NCBI RefSeq assembly: GCF_003953935.1 | Contig: NZ_RXLQ01000006.1 | Span: forward strand, 124,001-188,000 | DNA length: 64,000 nt | Source: Massilia atriviolacea | Lineage (GTDB): Bacteria > Pseudomonadota > Gammaproteobacteria > Burkholderiales > Burkholderiaceae_D | Direction: 5' to 3' | In this document: one piece after another, positions 25,836 through 35,630 of the stretch | How the letters are laid out: each line of letters starts with the position of its first letter | Numbering within the stretch: the first letter of the stretch is position 1 | Program-made: the position numbers and the translations under genes | Notes under the pieces: generated by a model | Databases searched by the model: none | Seen by the model: the letters and a program-made list of their open reading frames with translations, nothing else | What the model was told of the DNA's origin: nothing

Positions 25836-27443
25836 TCATCGTCGTTGACACAGGTGTTCGACCAGCGCGCGGTGCGGCGGCAGGTCCGCCAGCGCGTGGC
25901 TTGCCAGTTTGGCGATCATGGCAAATTCGGCAGCCGCTTCCTCGCGCCGCGCCGGATGGCAGGCGCTCGGGTGCAGGCTGGTGGCGAACTCCATCCCGTA
26001 CAGCACATATTGCCAGCTCGACGTCGGATACATTTCGACGTCGGCCACGAAGTCGAGCCGGTGCGGCGCGCGGCAGCGCCACATGGCCAGCTTGTCGCGC
26101 AGGGACTGGGGAATCGAGCGCGGGTCGGTATTGTCGGTCCAGAAGGCCGAATCGGTGCGCTGGCTCAGGCAGTAGTGCAGCTTGATGAAGTCCACCACGC
26201 GCTCGTAGCGCTCGCGCATCAGGCGGTTGTACTGGGCCGCCACCGGCGCGGTGTCGCCGTTAAAGGGGAACAGGTGGCCGATCAGGTAGGCCGCCGTTTC
26301 GATCAGGCCGATGCCGGACGATTCGAGCGGCTCCAGGAAGCCGCCCGACAGCCCGACCGCCACGCAGTTCTTCACCCACTGCACCTCGCGGTAGCCGATA
26401 TTGAGTTTCAGCTGGCGCGGCGCGAGGCCGTCGGCGGCGGCGCCGATGTACCGGCGCAGCACCTGCTCGGCGCGTTCGTCGGTCGTGTGGCGGCTCGAAT
26501 ACACGTAGCCGATGCCGCGCCGCCGCTGCAGGCCGATGTCCCAGGTCCATCCCGCTTCGTGCGCGGTGGAGATGGTGTACGAGGGGATCAAGGTATCGGG
26601 CGCGGGGTAGGGCACCTGCAGCGCCAGCGCGCGGTCGACGAACAGCACGTCGTCCATCTTGCGGAACGGCGAGCCGAGCGCCTCGCCGATCAGCGCGGCC
26701 CGGAAACCGGTGCAGTCCACGAACAGGTCCGCGCCCAGCGCGCCGTGTTCGCGCGTGTGCACGCAGGCGATCGCGCCGCCGGCATCGAGTTCGACCCGTT
26801 CCACATTGGCCTGTACATGGCGCACGCCGAGCGAACGGCCATGCTCGGCCAGCAGGGCGGCGAAGCGCCCGGCGTCGAAGTGGTAGGCGTAGTTCATCGG
26901 CCCGGAATAATCGGCGTCGGCCAGGCGCTTGGGCCCGTGCGCGGCGTCGGCCACGCGCTTTTGCATGGTCGCCGCCTGGGCGAAAGCAACCCCGGCGCCG
27001 GCCGTGCCCTGCAGCCAGTGCGGCAGCAGTTCCGGTCCGCCCTGGCGCTGGCTCGGCTGGCTGAAGGGATGGAAGTAGTGGTCCGCTCCGGGCGCGCCGG
27101 CAGGGCGCACCCAGTCGTTGAAGCGCACGCCCTGCTTGAAGGTGGCCTCGCAGTCGCGCACGAAGCGCGCTTCGTCGATGCCGATCGCGGCCAGGGTCGA
27201 CCGGATCGACGGAAAAGTGCCCTCGCCGACACCGATGATGCCGATCTCGGGCGACTCGACCAGGGTGATGCTCACGCCGCTCGCGCCGGCGCTCGCCGCG
27301 CCTACGCTGGCCGCGCCTACGCCGGCTGCACCTACGCCGGCCGCGCCTACGCCGGCCGCACCCAGGGTGCGCGCCAGGTAGCAGGCGGTGAGCCAGCCGG
27401 CGGTCCCGCCGCCGACGATCAACACGTTATGAAACGCTTTCAT
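25836..27443 (-). CDS. Flavin-dependent tryptophan halogenase-like protein
   Basis: A 535-residue flavoprotein of the tryptophan halogenase family. It has the FAD motif IVGGGTAGW (residues 9-17), VGEGTFPSI, a lysine at residue 103 in ATFKQGVRF at the position of the catalytic Lys of PrnA, and the GGFLEPLESSGIGLIE stretch. The WxWxIP signature reads WTWDIG, with the proline replaced. Residues 28-56 are a tandem GAAGV-type insertion absent from characterised enzymes. An open frame continues 2.3 kb upstream, antisense to the receptor gene, but the motif fixes this start. The reaction in sugar loci is unknown. Confidence 0.85.
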   Translation of the reverse strand: MKAFHNVLIVGGGTAGWLTACYLARTLGAAGVGAAGVGAAGVGAASVGAASAGASGVSITLVESPEIGIIGVGEGTFPSIRSTLAAIGIDEARFVRDCEATFKQGVRFNDWVRPAGAPGADHYFHPFSQPSQRQGGPELLPHWLQGTAGAGVAFAQAATMQKRVADAAHGPKRLADADYSGPMNYAYHFDAGRFAALLAEHGRSLGVRHVQANVERVELDAGGAIACVHTREHGALGADLFVDCTGFRAALIGEALGSPFRKMDDVLFVDRALALQVPYPAPDTLIPSYTISTAHEAGWTWDIGLQRRRGIGYVYSSRHTTDERAEQVLRRYIGAAADGLAPRQLKLNIGYREVQWVKNCVAVGLSGGFLEPLESSGIGLIETAAYLIGHLFPFNGDTAPVAAQYNRLMRERYERVVDFIKLHYCLSQRTDSAFWTDNTDPRSIPQSLRDKLAMWRCRAPHRLDFVADVEMYPTSSWQYVLYGMEFATSLHPSACHPARREEAAAEFAMIAKLASHALADLPPHRALVEHLCQRR

Positions 27444-27509
27444 GAATTGCCCCTTTTTGTGGCGGAGTGTGGCGAATATGACAAAAAGAACCGCACCAGA
27501 ATATTTCAT

Positions 27510-27539
27510 TTGACTTTGGATTGCACCGAAATGTACCAT
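27510..27539 (+). promoter_or_regulatory. Candidate sigma-70 promoter of the TonB receptor operon
   Basis: A TTGACT -35 box and a TACCAT -10 box are separated by 18 bases, upstream of the receptor gene. The two LacI-type palindromes follow immediately, placing the expected start site inside the operator region, as in classical repression. Confidence 0.5.
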
Positions 27540-27572
27540 GAAATCGTTTTCAAGTCTGATGAAAACGTTTTC
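27540..27572. promoter_or_regulatory. Two LacI-type operators
   Basis: GAAATCGTTTTC (27540-27551) and the perfect palindrome GAAAACGTTTTC (27561-27572) both have the central CG of LacI/GalR operators. Their centres are 21 bp apart, about two helical turns, so two dimers could bind the same DNA face. They lie between the LacI-halogenase unit and the receptor operon and are probably bound by the local LacI regulator. Confidence 0.65.
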
Positions 27573-27626
27573 TCGCCCAGCCAAGTTTTGAACAACAAAA
27601 ATCGGATCATTCCGAATGGAGACTGC

Positions 27627-30047
27627 ATGAAACCTACCGCCACCCAGGCGTTTCGCCGCGCTCGCGCCCCAATTCAACTCGCCATCCTGACATTGCTCGC
27701 AGGCATCAGCGCGGCAAATGCCCAGGAAACGGCGCAAGCCCCGGCAGCGCCTGCGGTCAGCAAGAACGTCGCCAGCGCCGACTCGAACGTGATTCCCGAA
27801 GTCGTGGTCACCGCGACCAAGCGTTCGACCCCGCTGCAAAAAACCCCGATCGCGATCACCGCGATCAACGCCGCATCGCTGCAGGACAACCACGTACAGA
27901 CGATCCAGGACGTGGTCAACCTGGTGCCGGGCTTCCAGGCCACCGGCCAGGGCGACCATGGCGTCATCACCATGACCCTGCGCGGCATCGGCAACGACAG
28001 CGCCAAGACCGAATACGCCGATCCCGAAGTGGCCAGCTTCATCGACGGCATCTACTCGCCGCGTCCGGAAGGCGCCACTTCGCTGCTGTTCGACCTGGAA
28101 GCGATCGAAGTGCTGCGCGGCCCGCAAGGCACCCTGTGGGGCCGCAACTCCACCGTCGGCGCGGTCAACATGCAGACCACCAAGCCGGTGCTCGGCGAGC
28201 GTTCGGGCAATATCGAAGCGGGCATGGGCGACTACAAGCGCCTCGGTACGCGCGGCGCCTTCAACATTCCGCTCGGCGAAACCGCCGCCCTGCGCATCGC
28301 CGCCGTGCACGAACAGCACGAAGGCTACGTCGACTACCAGAAGCTGCCGAGGATTTCGGTGGCCGACCAGCGCGCCGCCTTCAAGGCCGGCGGCGGCAAG
28401 GACAGCGACTTCCGTCCGATCAATCCGAACCTGTTCATCGCCAACGGCCCGCAATACGGCGCCCAGGACCAGACCGCGGTGCGCCTGTCCCTGCTGTGGA
28501 ACATCCGGCCCGACGTGAAGTGGAACGTCTCGTACGAAAAATACGCCGACCGCGGTACCCCGAGCATGAACCTGCTGCAAACCCCGCGCGCCGGCACCGA
28601 CCTGTGGTCGACCCTGGCCGACGTGGCGCCGATGGTCAAGCGCGATTCGGACGCGATCCGCTCGCGCCTCGAATACACCATCAACGATTCGCTGGCGCTG
28701 CACTACATCGCCGGCGTGGCGCGCTTCTCCGGTGCGTCGACCTTCGACCAGGATGGCGGCGTGGAGATTCCGACCAGCTTCGCCACCGGCGCCAAATACC
28801 AGGCCAACAACACCGTCGCCTCGCACTACAAGAACCACAGCCACGAACTCGAACTGCAATCGCTGGGCAAGAAGACCGTCGACTGGCAGCTCGGCCTGTA
28901 CTACGCGGCCGAAAAGAACGACATGCGCTTCGATATCCCGATCTTCAACGGCACGCAGGAGGGCACGGTCAACTGGCAGGGTTCCTTCATCCAGCCGAAG
29001 CAGACCGTCGATTCGACCGCCGCCTTCGGCCAGGCCACCTGGAACATCAGCGACAAGCTGCACCTGACCGGCGGCCTGCGCTACACCAAGGACAAGCGCA
29101 CCAACCAGGGCGGCAACGGCTATACCTGGGACAGCAAGGCCGACGTGCCGCAAGTGCCGGTCAGCCCATCGATCGACCCGCGCCTTCCGGGCCAGGGCTT
29201 CGTGCCGAACAATCCATCTAACGACGGCGTCTACCACGGCAGCAAGACCACCGGCCTGGTACGGGTGAACTATGACCTCGACCGCAGCAACATGCTCTAC
29301 GCCAGCGTCTCGACCGGCTACAAGTCGGGCGGCCTGCAGGATGGCGGCCGTCCGTACGGCGCCGAAACCCTGACCAACTATGAAATCGGCAGCAAGAGCA
29401 CCCTGATGGGCGGCATGGTCAAGGTGAACAACGCGATCTACTATTCGGACTTCAAGGACTTCCAGTTCAGCGCTCCGGTCAGCAATCCGGACGGCACCCG
29501 CGGGCTGGCCACCAACAATGCCGACGGCGCCACCGTGTTCGGCGTGGAGTCGGAAATCGCCGCCAAGCTCACGCGCGACGACAAGCTGCAGCTGACCCTG
29601 GCCTACACCCGCGCCAAGCTGGGCAATCTGATTGGCGGCAGCAACGACTACACTCTGCCGGTCTGCAACATCCCGGGCATCGGCAACTGCCTGGACGTGA
29701 GCGGCAACACCATGCCGCACGCGCCGAAGTTCTCGATGCAGCTGCAGTACCAGCACAGCTTCGAACTGGCCGGCGGCGCCACGCTGGTGCCGCGTATCTC
29801 GACCCACTACGAAACCGCGTCCTGGCTGAGCGTGTTCAACCTGGGCGAGGGCGACCGCCAGAAAGCCTACACCCGCACCGACCTGGGCCTGCGCTACACC
29901 AGCAACAAGTGGTGGGTCGATGCCTTCGTGCGTAACGTGGCCGACAAAAACATCAAGACCAGCGCAGCGAACGGCTTCAATTCCATCTGGGTGGCGCAGT
30001 ACCTGCCGCCGCGCACCTTCGGCTTTAACACCGGCGTCGACTTCTAA
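27627..30047 (+). CDS. TonB-dependent outer-membrane receptor (sugar uptake)
   Basis: An 806-residue TonB-dependent receptor. A signal peptide ends near ANAQE. A TonB-box-like VIPEVVVTATKRS and a plug domain (QDVVNLVPGFQATGQG, EVLRGPQGTLWGRNS) follow, then a 22-strand-type barrel ending in a terminal Phe (FNTGVDF). It resembles the carbohydrate-scavenging receptors of Caulobacter and Xanthomonas more than siderophore receptors. The frame is open upstream, but the ATG preceded by AATGGAG gives the signal peptide. It heads the cellulose/cellobiose operon, so cello-oligosaccharides are the likely substrate. Confidence 0.93.
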   Translation: MKPTATQAFRRARAPIQLAILTLLAGISAANAQETAQAPAAPAVSKNVASADSNVIPEVVVTATKRSTPLQKTPIAITAINAASLQDNHVQTIQDVVNLVPGFQATGQGDHGVITMTLRGIGNDSAKTEYADPEVASFIDGIYSPRPEGATSLLFDLEAIEVLRGPQGTLWGRNSTVGAVNMQTTKPVLGERSGNIEAGMGDYKRLGTRGAFNIPLGETAALRIAAVHEQHEGYVDYQKLPRISVADQRAAFKAGGGKDSDFRPINPNLFIANGPQYGAQDQTAVRLSLLWNIRPDVKWNVSYEKYADRGTPSMNLLQTPRAGTDLWSTLADVAPMVKRDSDAIRSRLEYTINDSLALHYIAGVARFSGASTFDQDGGVEIPTSFATGAKYQANNTVASHYKNHSHELELQSLGKKTVDWQLGLYYAAEKNDMRFDIPIFNGTQEGTVNWQGSFIQPKQTVDSTAAFGQATWNISDKLHLTGGLRYTKDKRTNQGGNGYTWDSKADVPQVPVSPSIDPRLPGQGFVPNNPSNDGVYHGSKTTGLVRVNYDLDRSNMLYASVSTGYKSGGLQDGGRPYGAETLTNYEIGSKSTLMGGMVKVNNAIYYSDFKDFQFSAPVSNPDGTRGLATNNADGATVFGVESEIAAKLTRDDKLQLTLAYTRAKLGNLIGGSNDYTLPVCNIPGIGNCLDVSGNTMPHAPKFSMQLQYQHSFELAGGATLVPRISTHYETASWLSVFNLGEGDRQKAYTRTDLGLRYTSNKWWVDAFVRNVADKNIKTSAANGFNSIWVAQYLPPRTFGFNTGVDF

Positions 30048-30151
30048 GTCCCGCCATCCTGTCCGCTTCCTCCGGGGAGCGGATCAAGGCGCGGCGTGCC
30101 TGCATGGGCGCCGCGCGTCCCGTCATCGCCCCACCGATATCGAGCTCTACC

Positions 30152-31474
30152 ATGAACCAATCCAATCAATTTCCCGCCGACTTTACGTGGGGAGTCGCGA
30201 CCAGCGCCTTCCAGATCGAGGGCGGCTCCGCAGCTGATGGCAAGGGGCCATCGATCTGGGATACGTTCTGCCTCAACCCGAACAATATCAAGGACCGGAG
30301 CGACGGCACGGTCGCCTGCGACCATTACCACCGCTACCGCGAAGACGTGGGCCTGATCTCGTCGCTGAACGTGGACGCCTACCGCTTCTCGATGGCCTGG
30401 GCGCGCGTGCAGCCGAGCGGCAAGGGCGCCTGGAACGAAGCCGGCTTCGGTTTCTACGACCGCCTGCTCGACGAACTGGCCGCCAAGGACCTCAAGGCCC
30501 ACCTGACCCTGTACCACTGGGACCTGCCGCAGGGCTTGCAGGACGATGGCGGCTGGATGAATCGCGACACCGCCTACCGCTTCGCCGACTACGCGCAGGA
30601 GGTGGCGCGCCGCTTCGGCAACCGGATCGACGCCATCGCCACCCATAACGAACCGTGGTGCACCGCCAATCTCGGTTACGGCAACTCGCAGTTCGCGCCC
30701 GGCGTGAGCGACGCCAGGCAGGCCATCCAGGTTTCGCACCACCTGCTGCTCTCGCACGGCCTGGCCATGAACGCCATGCGCACCGCCGCCACCTCGGCGC
30801 GGCTGGGCATCGTGCTGAACCAGTGGACGGCCGATCCGGCCACCGATTCCGAGGCCGACCGCAATCTGGCCGAACTCGAATACGCGCGCTCGGTGCAGTG
30901 GTTCATGGACCCGATCTTCAAGGGCCGCTACCCGGAACTGGCGCTGCGCGCGCACGGCGAGATGGCGCCCGTGGTGCACGACGGCGACATGGCGATCATC
31001 GCCCAGCCGATCGACTTCCTCGGCGTGAACTACTACTTCCGCTCTTTCTGCAGCGCCGAAACGCCGCCGCGCACGCCGCCCGGCAAGCTCGGTTTCACCG
31101 ACATGGGCTGGGAAATCTATCCGCAGGGCCTGACCGAACTGCTGGTCAAGCTCAATGCCGAATACATGCTGCCGCCGATTTACATCACCGAGAACGGCAT
31201 GGCCAATCCGGATACCGTCGACGACGGCAAGGTCGCCGATCCGGAGCGCATCGCCTACGTGCAGATGCACCTGGACGCGCTCAAGGCGGCCATGGAGCAG
31301 GGCGTCGACGTGCGCGGCTACTTCCTCTGGAGCTTGCTCGACAACTTCGAATGGAATTCGGGCTACGCCAAGCGCTTCGGCATCGTCCATGTCGATTACG
31401 CGACCCAGGAACGCACGCTCAAGAACAGCGCCATCTGGTACCGCGATGTCGTGACCGCCCAGCGCCAGCGCTGA
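30152..31474 (+). CDS. GH1 beta-glucosidase
   Basis: A 440-residue glycoside hydrolase family 1 enzyme without signal peptide, so cytoplasmic. The acid/base is E167 in ATHNEPW and the nucleophile E347 in YITENG. The N-terminal [14 protein letters not shown] and C-terminal [15 protein letters not shown] motifs are intact. It should split cellobiose or short beta-glucosides to glucose. It lies about 100 bases after the receptor; that gap has a small GC hairpin (TCCGCT/AGCGGA) that might lower downstream expression. It is followed by glucokinase, which fits glucose as product. Confidence 0.94.
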   Translation: MNQSNQFPADFTWGVATSAFQIEGGSAADGKGPSIWDTFCLNPNNIKDRSDGTVACDHYHRYREDVGLISSLNVDAYRFSMAWARVQPSGKGAWNEAGFGFYDRLLDELAAKDLKAHLTLYHWDLPQGLQDDGGWMNRDTAYRFADYAQEVARRFGNRIDAIATHNEPWCTANLGYGNSQFAPGVSDARQAIQVSHHLLLSHGLAMNAMRTAATSARLGIVLNQWTADPATDSEADRNLAELEYARSVQWFMDPIFKGRYPELALRAHGEMAPVVHDGDMAIIAQPIDFLGVNYYFRSFCSAETPPRTPPGKLGFTDMGWEIYPQGLTELLVKLNAEYMLPPIYITENGMANPDTVDDGKVADPERIAYVQMHLDALKAAMEQGVDVRGYFLWSLLDNFEWNSGYAKRFGIVHVDYATQERTLKNSAIWYRDVVTAQRQR

Positions 31475-31511
31475 TCGACCGCTGTTCCTTTGCTTTTCCA
31501 TTGGAGGCAAC

Positions 31512-32588
31512 ATGGTTCCTGATTCCTATGCCGACGGTCCGCGCCTGCTGGCCGACATCGGCGGCACCAACGCGCGCTTCGCGCTCGAACACGGCCCCGG
31601 GCGGGTGGGCGACGCCCACACCCTGGCCTGCGCCGAGTACGAGCATGTCGACGACGCCGTCCGCGCCTATTTAAACCGGCTGCCTGCGCGCCGCGTGCGC
31701 CACGCGGTTATCGCGATCGCCAATCCGGTCGACGGCGACGCCGTCAAGATGACCAATCACCACTGGGCGTTCTCGATCGCCGCCTCGCGCGCCGCGCTCA
31801 AGCTCGACACCCTGCTGGTGGTGAACGACTTCGCCGCGCTGGCGATGGCGCTGCCGGCCCTCGGTCCGGCGGACCTGGACAAGATCGGCGGCGGCGCGGC
31901 CGCCGGCAGCGGCGTGATCGGCCTGGTGGGCGCCGGCACGGGCCTGGGCGTGGCCGGCCTGGTGCCGGTCGACGGACGCTGGGTGGCGGTCCAGAGCGAA
32001 GGCGGCCACGTGGCCTTTTCGCCCTTCGACGAGCGCGAAGTGGCGGTGCTCCAGCATTGCTGGCAGCGTTACGAGCACGTCTCGGCCGAACGCATCGTCT
32101 CCGGTCCCGGCATCGTGCTCATTCGCGAAGCGCTGGCCGCGCACCGTGGCCTGCGGGTCGACGCCAGCCTGTCCACCGCCGACATCGTCGAGCGCGGCCT
32201 GGCCGGCAGCGACCCGCTTTGCAGCGAAACGCTGGACTGCTTTTCGGGTATGCTGGGCACCGTCGCAGCCAACCTGGCGGTGACGCTGTGCGCACGCGGC
32301 GGCCTGTATATCGGCGGCGGCGTGGTGCCGCGCCTGGGCGCCTACTTCGCCCGCTCGCCGTTTCGGGCGCGCTTCGAGAACAAGGGACGCTTTTCCGCCT
32401 TTACCTCGCAGATCCCGACGCTGGTCATCACCGCCTCCTATCCGGCCATGCTGGGCGCGGCGGCGATCCTGGCCGGACACCTGGACGGCCAGGCGGCAAG
32501 CGCGCCGAAGCCGCGCGCCGTGTCGGCGGCGCCGGCGCCTTTGCCGCCGCCCACTCTTGAAACGGAAAACGACCATGCACGCTTCTAA
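31512..32588 (+). CDS. glk: Glucokinase
   Basis: A 358-residue ROK-distant, Glk-type glucokinase that phosphorylates glucose with ATP. The nucleotide-binding motif [13 protein letters not shown] is near the N-terminus. The sugar-binding NHHWAFS and [16 protein letters not shown] and the SEGGHVAF motif are present. The C-terminus carries an extra Ala/Pro-rich tail of about 35 residues beyond the usual end. Its end overlaps the start of the MFS gene by 14 bases. It acts on glucose released by the adjacent GH1 enzyme. Confidence 0.93.
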   Translation: MVPDSYADGPRLLADIGGTNARFALEHGPGRVGDAHTLACAEYEHVDDAVRAYLNRLPARRVRHAVIAIANPVDGDAVKMTNHHWAFSIAASRAALKLDTLLVVNDFAALAMALPALGPADLDKIGGGAAAGSGVIGLVGAGTGLGVAGLVPVDGRWVAVQSEGGHVAFSPFDEREVAVLQHCWQRYEHVSAERIVSGPGIVLIREALAAHRGLRVDASLSTADIVERGLAGSDPLCSETLDCFSGMLGTVAANLAVTLCARGGLYIGGGVVPRLGAYFARSPFRARFENKGRFSAFTSQIPTLVITASYPAMLGAAAILAGHLDGQAASAPKPRAVSAAPAPLPPPTLETENDHARF

Positions 32589-33909
32589 ACCGACCGTCTC
32601 GCCCCTGTTGTGGGTGCCGACCGGCTACTTCACGATGGCGCTCGGGTACGTGATGCTGACCTCCGTCACCGCCATCATGTTCAAGAATCTCGGCATGGAC
32701 AACGGCAAGGCGGCCGAGTATTCGAGCCTGCTGATCCTGGCGTACACGGTCAAGCCGCTGTTCGCGCCCTTCGTCGAGATGTACCGCACCAAGAAGTTCT
32801 TCGTGCTGTGCGCGCAGACCCTGATCGGCCTCGGTTTCATCGGCATCGCGCTGGTCATGGCGCTGCCGAACTACATGGCGATCCTGATGGCGCTGTTCTG
32901 GGCCATGTCCTTCGTCGGCGCGACCCAGGACATCGCCTGCGACGGCGTGTACGTCACCTCGCTCGACTCGCGCGCGCAGTCGCTGTACTGCGGCATCCAG
33001 AGCCTGAGCTGGAACGTGGGTCCGATCGTCGCCGCCGGCGGCATGGTGTACCTGAGCGGCTGGCTGCACGTGAACGTGTTCCATCACGACGCCGCCGTCT
33101 TCGGCCCGAACTGGATCGACGCCTGGCGCATCATCTTCTTCCTGGTGGGCGGACTGACGGTGCTGATGGCGTTCTGGCATGCGCGCTTCATGCCCGACGG
33201 CGCGCGCGCCGAGAACACGCCGGCCAGCGTCAAGGCGGCGGGAGCGATCCTGATGGACTCCTTCGTCACCCTGTTCCAGAAGCGCGGCGTGTGGCGCATG
33301 CTGGCGTTCGCGTTCCTGTTCCGCCTCAGTATCGGCTTCCTCGAAAAGATCGGACCGTTCTTCATGGTCGACCCGGCCGGCAAGGGCGGCCTGGGACTGA
33401 CCAACGAAAAGCTGGGCGTCATCTACGGCACCTACGGCCTGGCCGCGGTGCTGCTCGGGTCCCTGCTGGGCGGCTGGTACGTGGCGCGCAAGGGACTGAA
33501 GTCGACCCTGTTCGTGCTGTGCTGCGCGGTGAATATCCCGAACGTCACCTTCCTGATCATGGCCGTCTACCTGCCGACGAACCTGTACCTGATCACGGCC
33601 GGCGTGATGATCGAGAAGTTCTTCTTCGGCTTCGGCGCGGTCGGCTTCATGATCTACCTGATGCAGCAGCTGGCGCCGGGCAAGTACACCACCACGCACT
33701 ACGCCTTCGGCACCGGCATCATGGGCCTGTGCGGCCTGGTGACGGGCGCGGTCAGCGGCCACCTGCAGGAGTGGATGGGCTACGTCAACTACTTCATCTT
33801 CGTGATGGTCGCCACGATCCCCTCGTTCATCGCCACCTGGTGCGCGCCGTTCTATATCGACGAAGCGGCCGCCAACGACCCGAAAGCCGCGCAGGCGGTA
33901 CCGGCATGA
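32575..33909 (+). CDS. MFS transporter (AmpG-like, probable cello-oligosaccharide importer)
   Basis: A 444-residue inner-membrane permease with about twelve membrane segments, starting [19 protein letters not shown]. The pattern resembles AmpG-like/PAT-type MFS permeases, with [12 protein letters not shown] and [16 protein letters not shown]. It overlaps glk at its start and the cellulase gene at its stop (ATGA), so it is part of the same message. It probably carries cellobiose across the inner membrane; substrate is inferred from context only. Confidence 0.88.
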   Translation: MHASKPTVSPLLWVPTGYFTMALGYVMLTSVTAIMFKNLGMDNGKAAEYSSLLILAYTVKPLFAPFVEMYRTKKFFVLCAQTLIGLGFIGIALVMALPNYMAILMALFWAMSFVGATQDIACDGVYVTSLDSRAQSLYCGIQSLSWNVGPIVAAGGMVYLSGWLHVNVFHHDAAVFGPNWIDAWRIIFFLVGGLTVLMAFWHARFMPDGARAENTPASVKAAGAILMDSFVTLFQKRGVWRMLAFAFLFRLSIGFLEKIGPFFMVDPAGKGGLGLTNEKLGVIYGTYGLAAVLLGSLLGGWYVARKGLKSTLFVLCCAVNIPNVTFLIMAVYLPTNLYLITAGVMIEKFFFGFGAVGFMIYLMQQLAPGKYTTTHYAFGTGIMGLCGLVTGAVSGHLQEWMGYVNYFIFVMVATIPSFIATWCAPFYIDEAAANDPKAAQAVPA

Positions 33910-35630
33910 GGCGCGCGCCGGCCTGCCTGTGGTTGATCGTGCTGGCGGCCGGCGCAAATGCCGGCGCCGCTCCCGGCGCGATCCGCGTCAACCAGATTGG
34001 CTTCGCGCCGCAGGCGCACAAGGTGGCGCTGCTGCCGGCGGGCGCCAGCGCCGAGGTGGAGGTGATCGACGCCGCCAGCGGCAAGGTCGCCTGGCGCGGG
34101 CGCGCCGCTCCCGCCGCCGTCTGGAAGGAGTCGGGAGAGTCGGTGATGCTGGCCGATTTTTCGGCCCTGGCCAGGCCCGGCGAGTACCGCATCCGCGCCG
34201 CCGGCGCCGCCCCGTCGGAGCGCTTCGCGGTGCGGCGCGGGGTGTATGCGCAGCTCAACGCCGCCGCTCTCAAGGCCTTCTACTTCAACCGCTCCGGCAT
34301 GGCCCTGGACGCGGCGCACGCCGGCGTGTACGCGCGCGCGGCCGGGCATCCCGACACGCGCGTGCTGGTACACGCTTCGGCGGCGTCCGAGGCGCGCCCG
34401 GAAGGCACCGTCATCGCCAGTCCCAAGGGCTGGTACGACGCCGGCGACTACAACAAGTACATCGTCAACTCGGGCATCTCGACCTACACCCTGCTGGCCG
34501 CCTTCGAGCACTTTCCGGACTACTTTGCGCGCAGGCGCGGCGCCATTCCGGAGAGCGGCAATGCGCTGCCCGACATCCTCGACGAAGCGCTGTGGAACCT
34601 GGAATGGATGCTGACCATGCAGGACCCGCACGACGGCGGCGTGTACAACAAGCTGACCAACCTGCGTTTCGACGGCATCGTCATGCCGGACCAGGCCAGC
34701 GGCGAACCGCGCTACGTGGTGCGGAAGGGGACCGCGGCCACGCTCGATTTCGCCGCCACCATGGCCGCCGCCAGCCGTGTGCTCAAACCGTACGAAAAGC
34801 AGTTGCCCGGTTTGCCGGCGCAGATGCTGCGCGCGGCCGAAGCGGCATGGGAATGGGCGCGCGCCAACCCGGCCGTGGCGTACCGCAATCCGGCCGGCGT
34901 GGCGACCGGCGAGTACGGCGACGCCACCTTCGACGACGAATTCGCATGGGCCGCGGCCGAGCTGTATATCAGCAGCGGCAAGGATGGCTATTACGCCGCC
35001 ATGCAGCCGGCCGGCGTGACTGCCAGCGTGCCGCAGTGGGCCGACGTGCGCGGCCTGGCCTGGATCTCGCTCGCGCACCACCGCAACAGCCTGAGCGCCG
35101 TGGCCGACCGCAAGCTGATCGCCGCGCGCATCGACGGCCTGGCCGCGTCGCTGGCCGCCACCTGGCGCGCCTCGGCCTACGGGGTGCCGATGCAGGGCGG
35201 AGACTTCGTCTGGGGCAGCAATGCGGTGGCGCTGAACCAGTCGATGATGCTGCTGCAAGCCTACCGTTTGAACGGCAGGCGCGATTACCTCGATGCGGCG
35301 CAGGCCGGCCTCGATTACGTTTTGGGGCGCAACGCCACCAGGTATTCCTTCGTGACCGGCTTCGGCGCGCGCCAGGTGATGCACCCGCACCACCGGCCGT
35401 CGATGGCCGACAAGGTGGCCGCGCCGGTGCCGGGCTTCCTGGCGGGCGGGCCGCATGCGGGGCAGCAGGACAAGGGCGATTGCAAGGCCGCGTATCCGTC
35501 GGCGCTGCCGGCGCTGTCGTACATCGACGACGACTGCAGCTACGCCAGCAACGAAGTGGCGATCAACTGGAATGCGCCGCTGGTGTATGTGTCGGCGGCG
35601 CTCGATGTGCTGGGCGGGACGGCGCCGTGA
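33906..35630 (+). CDS. GH9 cellulase / cellodextrinase
   Basis: A 574-residue exported glycoside hydrolase family 9 enzyme. A signal peptide ([20 protein letters not shown]) is followed by an Ig-like CelD_N domain (IRVNQIGFAPQAHKVALL, about residues 25-108) and the (alpha/alpha)6 catalytic domain. The catalytic Asp pair is in WYDAGDYNKY (D178, D181) and the acid is Glu550 in ASNEVAINWNAP. HPHHRPS supplies the conserved His motif. It cleaves beta-1,4-glucans in the periplasm or outside the cell, feeding the receptor and GH1 enzyme of the operon. Confidence 0.93.
   Translation: MRRAPACLWLIVLAAGANAGAAPGAIRVNQIGFAPQAHKVALLPAGASAEVEVIDAASGKVAWRGRAAPAAVWKESGESVMLADFSALARPGEYRIRAAGAAPSERFAVRRGVYAQLNAAALKAFYFNRSGMALDAAHAGVYARAAGHPDTRVLVHASAASEARPEGTVIASPKGWYDAGDYNKYIVNSGISTYTLLAAFEHFPDYFARRRGAIPESGNALPDILDEALWNLEWMLTMQDPHDGGVYNKLTNLRFDGIVMPDQASGEPRYVVRKGTAATLDFAATMAAASRVLKPYEKQLPGLPAQMLRAAEAAWEWARANPAVAYRNPAGVATGEYGDATFDDEFAWAAAELYISSGKDGYYAAMQPAGVTASVPQWADVRGLAWISLAHHRNSLSAVADRKLIAARIDGLAASLAATWRASAYGVPMQGGDFVWGSNAVALNQSMMLLQAYRLNGRRDYLDAAQAGLDYVLGRNATRYSFVTGFGARQVMHPHHRPSMADKVAAPVPGFLAGGPHAGQQDKGDCKAAYPSALPALSYIDDDCSYASNEVAINWNAPLVYVSAALDVLGGTAP

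Noticed and set aside
25845-27626. Extension of the TonB receptor to 1,400 residues
   Set aside because: The extra part is antisense to the halogenase-like gene. The signal peptide and ribosome site place the start at 27627.
27444-29807. Large upstream extension of the halogenase-like gene (over 1,300 codons)
   Set aside because: The extension is antisense to the TonB receptor gene, which has clear domains and a signal peptide. The open antisense frame is a GC-bias effect.
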